Shown here piece after piece: positions 59,416 through 64,000 of a stretch of DNA of 64,000 bases; position 1 is the first letter of the stretch; the number at the start of each line of letters is the position of its first letter. The notes below the pieces were generated by a model. The model saw nothing but the letters and a program-made list of their open reading frames with translations, was not told the DNA's origin and made no database searches. Origin of the DNA: G016234445 sp964438865. GTDB taxonomy: Bacteria; Chloroflexota; Dehalococcoidia; Tepidiformales; Tepidiformaceae. The DNA lies in assembly GCA_964438865.1 (NCBI GenBank), contig CAYTMI010000007.1, positions 133,813-197,812 of the forward strand, read 5' to 3'. The translations under genes and the position numbers were made by a program.

Positions 59416-60620
59416 CGAGCCTGTCCCTCCCGCCATTGCACGATAGCCTCCGTCCGGAGCAGCCCGGAGATGGCGTGTTGCTGGTCGTCCATTCGCGTCA
59501 CTCCGTCCGTGAACCATGCCCCCTCGACGAGCCAGGGTTGTGGGTAGCGTTGCGGCCCGGCTGCCGTCACCTGGCGCTCGGCGAGCAGCCCCGCCGCGCA
59601 GGAAGCCCGTTCGGCCAGCTTCGCGGTGTCGCTCGCCATCCGGGGATCGGCCAGGGAGAGGCGCCAGATCGAGGTCAGGCCCTCGACCCAGGTGCCCATG
59701 CCGGCGGCCCTCGCCTGGCGACCGTGGATGGCGCGCGACCACCAGTTGTCCCGCCGCTGGGATTCGGCCCGGACGAGGAACCCGAAGCGCGCGGCGAGGT
59801 CCCGGGCGTAGCGGATGTTGGCATCGGTCATGTTGGGCGGAGCCTCGCCGGCCCGCGGCCATTCCGCCATCTCCGCCAGCCCGTAGGCGGCCCACTGGTC
59901 GGCCCAGGGCGGGAACTTGTTCTGCTCCACCTCGTCCCGCCGGAGCGACAGGTAGTCCGCGACGAGCCGGGCAGGCCGATCCCAGCCTTCGCCGGGGAAG
60001 AAGCGCTGCATCATCGCCAACGCCCAGAACGCCTCCCCGGTCGCGTAGCGGGAGGTCTCGCCGGGGTAGGGCGCCCGCGTTGGTGGGTCCCAGCGGTTGA
60101 GGAAGCTGCCATCGTCGCGCTGGAGGACCAGGAGGAAGCGTGCAAGTTCGCGCATTTCGGCGTCGTGGCGGGCATCACCGGTGGCGATCCGGCGTTGATG
60201 GAGGCTCATCAGCATCAGGGCGCTGGCGCCGAGCTGCACCCCGCCGCTGTTCGGGTCCCGGAACGCCGCCCAATCGTCGTGCCGGACGAGGTTTCCCTCC
60301 ATCCAGGCGAGCGCTCGGTCGGCGGCAGGCAGGGCTTCCGGATCCCCCGCAGCCGCGAGCTGGTAGAGCGACATCGTCACCCCGGCGTGGCGCACGACGT
60401 TGTAGGCGGGCGTGCGGGTGTCGGCACCGGCATCGTATTCGTAGACGAAGGTGCCGTCCGGCTGCAGGGCGCGCTCGATCCACCCGCCGGCCGCGAGCGC
60501 CGAAGCGTGGAGATCCGCCGCCGCCGGGGCCGGGCAGTGTTCCGCGGGGATGACCACGGCCCGGAGCGCCACCGCGCCAGCACACCATGCGCCCAACGTC
60601 AGCCCGAGGCCTCTCCACAT
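59412..60620 (-). CDS. Probable exported (alpha/alpha)-barrel protein
   Basis: A 402-residue protein with a hydrophobic N-terminal segment (WRGLGLTLGAWCAGAVALRAVVI), probably a signal or anchor. The rest looks like an (alpha/alpha) toroid: GWIERALQPDGTFVYEYDAG, MLMSLHQRR and FLLVLQRDDGSFLNRWDPP repeat a helix-turn-aromatic pattern seen in glycosidase and terpene-cyclase folds. No catalytic acids can be assigned with confidence. It is coupled to the MarC-like gene. Confidence 0.65.
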   Translation of the reverse strand: MWRGLGLTLGAWCAGAVALRAVVIPAEHCPAPAAADLHASALAAGGWIERALQPDGTFVYEYDAGADTRTPAYNVVRHAGVTMSLYQLAAAGDPEALPAADRALAWMEGNLVRHDDWAAFRDPNSGGVQLGASALMLMSLHQRRIATGDARHDAEMRELARFLLVLQRDDGSFLNRWDPPTRAPYPGETSRYATGEAFWALAMMQRFFPGEGWDRPARLVADYLSLRRDEVEQNKFPPWADQWAAYGLAEMAEWPRAGEAPPNMTDANIRYARDLAARFGFLVRAESQRRDNWWSRAIHGRQARAAGMGTWVEGLTSIWRLSLADPRMASDTAKLAERASCAAGLLAERQVTAAGPQRYPQPWLVEGAWFTDGVTRMDDQQHAISGLLRTEAIVQWREGQAR

Positions 60621-60736
60621 GGCGACGAAGCATACGTCCTCAGCCTGCCTGGGGCGCTGCGCGCGTCGCTTTACGGCCGTTTACCTCGCCACCCGCCACA
60701 ATGGCCGTTGCCCGGCGTCCCGGGTCAGGAGCCGTA

Positions 60737-61522
60737 GTGATCCTCTTTCGCCTTCTTCCCATCCGCCTCCTTGGCGGTCTTTTCGTCCTGCTCGTGCTGG
60801 CCGGCGCGGGCTGGTGGTTCTTCATTCGCGAATCCAACGAAGTCCAGGAATCCACCAGCGACGTCACGGACGCCGTGCGGACCGCCGCCGCGGCCACACC
60901 AACCACCAAGCCGGCCTCCACGCAGGCCACTGCCTCTCCCACGGCGGGCGGCGGGTCCGGCACATCGGCGTCCGCCCGGTCGTCGATCGGCTCCCAGTCC
61001 TACAAGTTCGTCGAAGGCCAGTCCTTGGCTTGGTACCTGGCGCCGGAAAAGCTCGCCAGCCTCCCCACGTCGTCGGTCGCGAAGGGCACGACGAGCGAGG
61101 TTAGCGGCGAGTTCCACTTCACCGCCGACGGCCTGGACCCGGCGAAGACGACGAAGTTCACGGTCGGGTTGGCGAAGCTGAAGAGCAACGAGTCGCGCCG
61201 GGACGACCGTGCCCAATCCGCGCTCGAGACATCGAAGTTCCCCACCGCCACCTTCACGGCGGCGAAGCTCACCGGGATGCCGGCGCAGTTCGGCGCCCTG
61301 GACTCGGTGATGCAGCTCACCGGCACGCTCGACCTCCACGGCGTCAAGAAGGAGGTCACCTGGGAGCTGAAGGTGAAGAAGGACGGCGACATCCTCTCCG
61401 GGCTGGTGACGGTGAAATTCAAGTACACCGACTTCGGGATCACGAAGCCCGACATCGGCGGGTTCGTCACCGTCGAATCAGAAGTGACGATCCAGGTACA
61501 GCTTTTCGCAGCGCCCGGATAG
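60737..61522 (+). CDS. YceI-family membrane-anchored protein
   Basis: A 261-residue protein with a membrane anchor near the N-terminus (LLGGLFVLLVLAGAGWWFFI), a threonine/alanine-rich linker of about 50 residues, and a YceI lipocalin-like domain. Domain landmarks are VSGEFHFTADGLDP, DDRAQSALETSKFPTATFTA and LTGTLDLHGVKKEVTWELKVKKDG. YceI proteins bind isoprenoid-type lipids. GTG 60737 was chosen because AGGAG lies just upstream and the upstream frame has no family match. The last ~60 bases and the following spacer recur at 63188-63425. Confidence 0.85.
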   Translation: MILFRLLPIRLLGGLFVLLVLAGAGWWFFIRESNEVQESTSDVTDAVRTAAAATPTTKPASTQATASPTAGGGSGTSASARSSIGSQSYKFVEGQSLAWYLAPEKLASLPTSSVAKGTTSEVSGEFHFTADGLDPAKTTKFTVGLAKLKSNESRRDDRAQSALETSKFPTATFTAAKLTGMPAQFGALDSVMQLTGTLDLHGVKKEVTWELKVKKDGDILSGLVTVKFKYTDFGITKPDIGGFVTVESEVTIQVQLFAAPG

Positions 61523-61586
61523 GCGATAGGCATTCCCCCTTGGCGGAACGGCACCGCCACACGGAGTCAGGGCCGACCGGCAGCCG

Positions 61587-63089
61587 TCAGTTCTTGATTA
61601 CCGCGGGCACGATGACCTCATACCGCACGGGCGCGGGCGCGGTGCCCAGGTCCAGGACCGGGAGCGCGTCGCCCATCTCGCCCGGATTGTCGCCACGGTT
61701 ATTGGTGTCGCCGATTCCCATCTGACCACTGTCGTTGCGGCCCCAGCATTTCACGGCGCCGTTGTCCAGGCGGGCACAGGTGGTGTACACGCTTTCCCAG
61801 AGCTGCGTCACCGTGCGCCCCGTGCCCAGGTTCACGGCGGGCAGGTTGTCGCCCATCTCGCCCGGCCCGTCGCCACGGTCGTCCGTGTCACCGCGACCGA
61901 GCTGCCCGCGGAGATTATGTCCCCAGCATTTCACGGCGCCGTTGTCCAGCCTCGCGCAGTTGTGGTAACCCCCGCCCGTCTTCAGCTCCACCGCCGCTCG
62001 GCCCGTGCCCAGGTCCAGGGCGGGCAGCGCATCGCCCATCTCGCCCGGCCCGTCGCCCCGGTTGTTGGTGTCGCCCATTCCGAGCTCGCCTTCTTTGTTC
62101 AGGCCCCAGCACTTCACGGCGCCGTTGTCCAGCCTCGCGCAGGTGTGGTAGCGCCCCGGCGCCAACGCGACCGCCGTGCGGCCTGTGCCCAGCTCGACGG
62201 CGAGCAGGTTGTCGCCCATCTCGCCCGGTCCGTCTCCCCGGTTACTGGTGTCGCCGCGACCGAGCTGTCCGATGAGATTATGTCCCCAGCACTTCGCGGC
62301 GCCGTTGTCCAGCCTCGCGCAAGTGTGGAACCCGCCCGCCTTCAGCTCCACCGCCGTTCGGCCCGTGCCCAAGTCCAGGGAGGGCAGTGCATTACCCATC
62401 TCACCCAAATCGTCGCCACGGTTGTTGGTGTCGCCGATTCCGAGCTGGCCGTCTTCGTTCAGTCCCCAGCATTTCACGGCCCCGTCGTCCAGCCTCGCGC
62501 AGGTGTGGAAGCGCCCCGCTGTCAACGCGACCGCCGTGCGGCCTGTGCCCAGATTCACAGCGGGCAGGTTGTCACCCATCTCGCCCGGCCCGTCGCCACG
62601 GTTGCCGCTGTCGCCGACTCCAAGCTGACCTTTGTCGTTCAGCCCCCAACATTTCACGGCCCCGTTGTCCAATCTCGCGCAGGTGTGCTCCCCCCCGGCC
62701 TTCAGCTCCACCGCCTTCCGGCCCGTGCCCAGGTCCACGGGCGGCAGGGAGTTGCCCATCTCACCCGGCCCGTCACCGCGTTGATTGGTGTCGCCCATTC
62801 CGAGCTGGCCGGCGTCGTTCAGTCCCCAGCACTTCGCAGCGCCGTTGTCCAGCCGGGCACAGGTGTGATAGAACCCGCCCGTAATCTCGGCTGCCACCAG
62901 CGGCGTCTCCGCGGCTGCGGCGCTGCCAGCTCCGTTCGCCTCGGCAACAGGCGGCGGCGTGGAACCTCTCGCCGGCCGGTCCGATGCCACCACAGCGGCG
63001 ACGGAGAGAAGGGCAGCGAACAAGAAGAACGCACCGAGGCGGCGGTAGGGCCGGTTGGTTAGCGGGTGGGGAGTTGCTGGGTGAGGCAC
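61587..63089 (-). CDS. Secreted RCC1-repeat protein, seven 60-residue repeats
   Basis: The protein starts with a signal peptide (RRLGAFFLFAALLSVAAVVAS) followed by an alanine-rich linker. Seven tandem repeats of exactly 60 residues (180 bases) follow, each built around (T/N)CARLDNGAxKCWG, then GQLGxGD and NRGDGPGEMG. This is the RCC1/BLIP-II propeller pattern. Each repeat has two cysteines, which fits extracytoplasmic disulfides. The seven repeats should make a seven-bladed propeller. It ends with a YEVIVPAVIKN tail. AAGGAG precedes the GTG at 63089. Confidence 0.9.
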   Translation of the reverse strand: MPHPATPHPLTNRPYRRLGAFFLFAALLSVAAVVASDRPARGSTPPPVAEANGAGSAAAAETPLVAAEITGGFYHTCARLDNGAAKCWGLNDAGQLGMGDTNQRGDGPGEMGNSLPPVDLGTGRKAVELKAGGEHTCARLDNGAVKCWGLNDKGQLGVGDSGNRGDGPGEMGDNLPAVNLGTGRTAVALTAGRFHTCARLDDGAVKCWGLNEDGQLGIGDTNNRGDDLGEMGNALPSLDLGTGRTAVELKAGGFHTCARLDNGAAKCWGHNLIGQLGRGDTSNRGDGPGEMGDNLLAVELGTGRTAVALAPGRYHTCARLDNGAVKCWGLNKEGELGMGDTNNRGDGPGEMGDALPALDLGTGRAAVELKTGGGYHNCARLDNGAVKCWGHNLRGQLGRGDTDDRGDGPGEMGDNLPAVNLGTGRTVTQLWESVYTTCARLDNGAVKCWGRNDSGQMGIGDTNNRGDNPGEMGDALPVLDLGTAPAPVRYEVIVPAVIKN

Positions 63090-63187
63090 TGTTGTTGGCT
63101 CCTTCGATGCCTGCGGCCACGTCGTCCTCCCCTAAGTCATGGACGGAGAGCTCGTGGATGCGAAGCTCCCGGATTCTACGGCGGACC

Positions 63188-63364
63188 GCAGCTCATCGGC
63201 ACCCTCGACCTTTACCACGTGACGAAACACGCGCCTTCGGAGTCCACAGGGACGAGGAAAGGCGACTCCGCCGATTCCGGATCACCAGGCCCGACCTCGC
63301 CGGGTTCGTCACCGTCGAATCAGAGGCGACGATCCAGGTGCAGCTGTTCGCGGCACCCGGATAG
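63188..63364 (+). pseudogene. YceI gene remnant
   Basis: The stretch matches the end of the intact yceI gene. Its left part reads CTCATCGGCACCCTCGACCT, like the LTGTLDLHG codons. A long stretch is damaged in between, and the right part encodes FVTVESEATIQVQLFAAPG and a stop, closely matching the intact C-terminus. No start, anchor or upper domain is present. It marks the duplicated copy of the yceI-RCC1 unit. Confidence 0.8.
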
Positions 63365-63425
63365 GCAGGCATTCCCCCTTGGCGGAACGGCACCGCCACA
63401 CGGGGTCAGGGCCGACCGCCAACCG

Positions 63426-64000
63426 TCAGTTCTTCACCACCGCGGGCACGATGACCTCGTAGCGCTCGGGCGCGGGCACGGTGCCCAGGTCGAGGACGGG
63501 GAGTGCGTCGCCCATTTCACCCGGATTGTCCCCGCGGTTGTTGGTGTCGCCGCGACCGAGCTCTCCGCTGAGATTAGATCCCCAGCACTTCACGGCGCCG
63601 TTGTCCAGGCGGGCGCAGGTGGTGTGGTCGCTTTCCCAGAGCTGCACCACCGTACGCCCCGTGCCCAGGTCCACGGCGAGCAGGTTGTCACCCATCTCGC
63701 CCGGCCCGTCGCCACGGTCGTCCGTGTCACCGCGACCCAACTGTCCACGGAGATTATGCCCCCAGCATTTCACGGCGCCGTTGTCCAGCCTCGCGCAGGT
63801 GTGCAACCCCCCCGCTTTCAGCTCCACCGCCGTTCGGCCCGTGCCCAGGTTCACGGCGGGCAGGTTGTCACCCATCTCGCCCGGCCCGTCTCCGCGATTA
63901 CTGGTGTCGCCGCGACCGAGCTCTCCGCTGGAACCAGATCCCCAACACTTCACGGCGCCGTTGTCCAGCCTCGCGCAGGTGTGGAAGAGCCCCGCTGTCA
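63426..64000 (-). CDS. Secreted RCC1-repeat protein, C-terminal part (second copy)
   Basis: The frame is open to the right edge of the window, so the N-terminus is missing. Three repeats (the first incomplete) of the same 60-residue type are visible, with HTCARLDNGAVKCWGHNLRG and a C-terminal YEVIVPAVVKN almost identical to the copy at 61587-63089. Differences are mainly in the loops (WGSGSSGELGRG, WGSNLSGELGRG). It is a recent paralog of the first RCC1 gene. Confidence 0.88.
   Translation of the reverse strand, partial: TAGLFHTCARLDNGAVKCWGSGSSGELGRGDTSNRGDGPGEMGDNLPAVNLGTGRTAVELKAGGLHTCARLDNGAVKCWGHNLRGQLGRGDTDDRGDGPGEMGDNLLAVDLGTGRTVVQLWESDHTTCARLDNGAVKCWGSNLSGELGRGDTNNRGDNPGEMGDALPVLDLGTVPAPERYEVIVPAVVKN

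Noticed and set aside
61587..63089. Regular repeats as a possible CRISPR array
   Set aside because: The period is 180 bases and every unit encodes an in-frame RCC1 repeat. There are no short repeats with unique spacers.

Overview
The window is GC-rich, densely coded bacterial chromosome. Most genes sit in tight operons with 4-base ATGA, GTGA or TTGA overlaps. The mix of families fits a Chloroflexota member, probably of the Dehalococcoidia/Tepidiforma type: radical SAM haem genes, DR2241-like proteins, many acyl-CoA genes, an F420-type nitroreductase-like protein, DinB-fold proteins and RCC1 repeats. This placement is inferred from gene content only; there is no rRNA in the window.

Region 1 (1-14.2 kb) begins with the end of a NarL-type histidine kinase. 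It is followed by a tetrapyrrole locus of eleven genes plus one Fe-S gene. Two radical SAM genes (ahbC and an ahbD-like gene) run leftwards. Divergent from them are a fused siroheme decarboxylase (ahbAB), hemA, a second diverged AhbAB-like gene, cobA-hemD, a CbiX-type chelatase, a DR2241-like Fe-S protein, an aldo/keto reductase, a HemQ/chlorite dismutase-family gene, hemL and hemC. Together they could take glutamyl-tRNA to sirohydrochlorin, siroheme and haem by the siroheme-dependent route. A coproheme-decarboxylase-type gene sits inside the same operon. hemB and a precorrin-2 dehydrogenase are not visible. An imperfect direct repeat of about 125 bases lies on each side of the locus.

Region 2 (14.2-32.1 kb) is a broken maleylpyruvate-isomerase-like gene followed by a CoA-dependent catabolic region. 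A leftward operon (VOC protein, enoyl-CoA hydratase, acyl-CoA dehydrogenase, M28-like protein, class III CoA-transferase, LacI regulator, nitronate monooxygenase) faces a rightward operon (oligopeptide-type ABC importer without ATPases, CoA-transferase, epimerase, acyl-CoA dehydrogenase). The intergenic region between them carries LacI-like palindromes. The region ends with another CoA-transferase and the tail of an amidohydrolase cut off beside the 3' end of a tRNA-Val gene.

Region 3 (32.1-64 kb) is mixed: tRNA-Val and tRNA-Gly; a degenerate GGDEF protein; a GltD-like oxidoreductase; a nuclease with a small antitoxin-like partner; an ABC-2 exporter behind a terminator; LutA and a LutB-LutC fusion; a DsbA/FrnE oxidoreductase with an in-frame TGA at the first active-site cysteine and a good bacterial SECIS-like hairpin; an MMPL transporter; a VapBC pair; ruvC and yebC; and two copies of a yceI-RCC1 unit, the second with a decayed yceI. 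The predicted selenoprotein and the hybrid haem locus are the two most interesting items.
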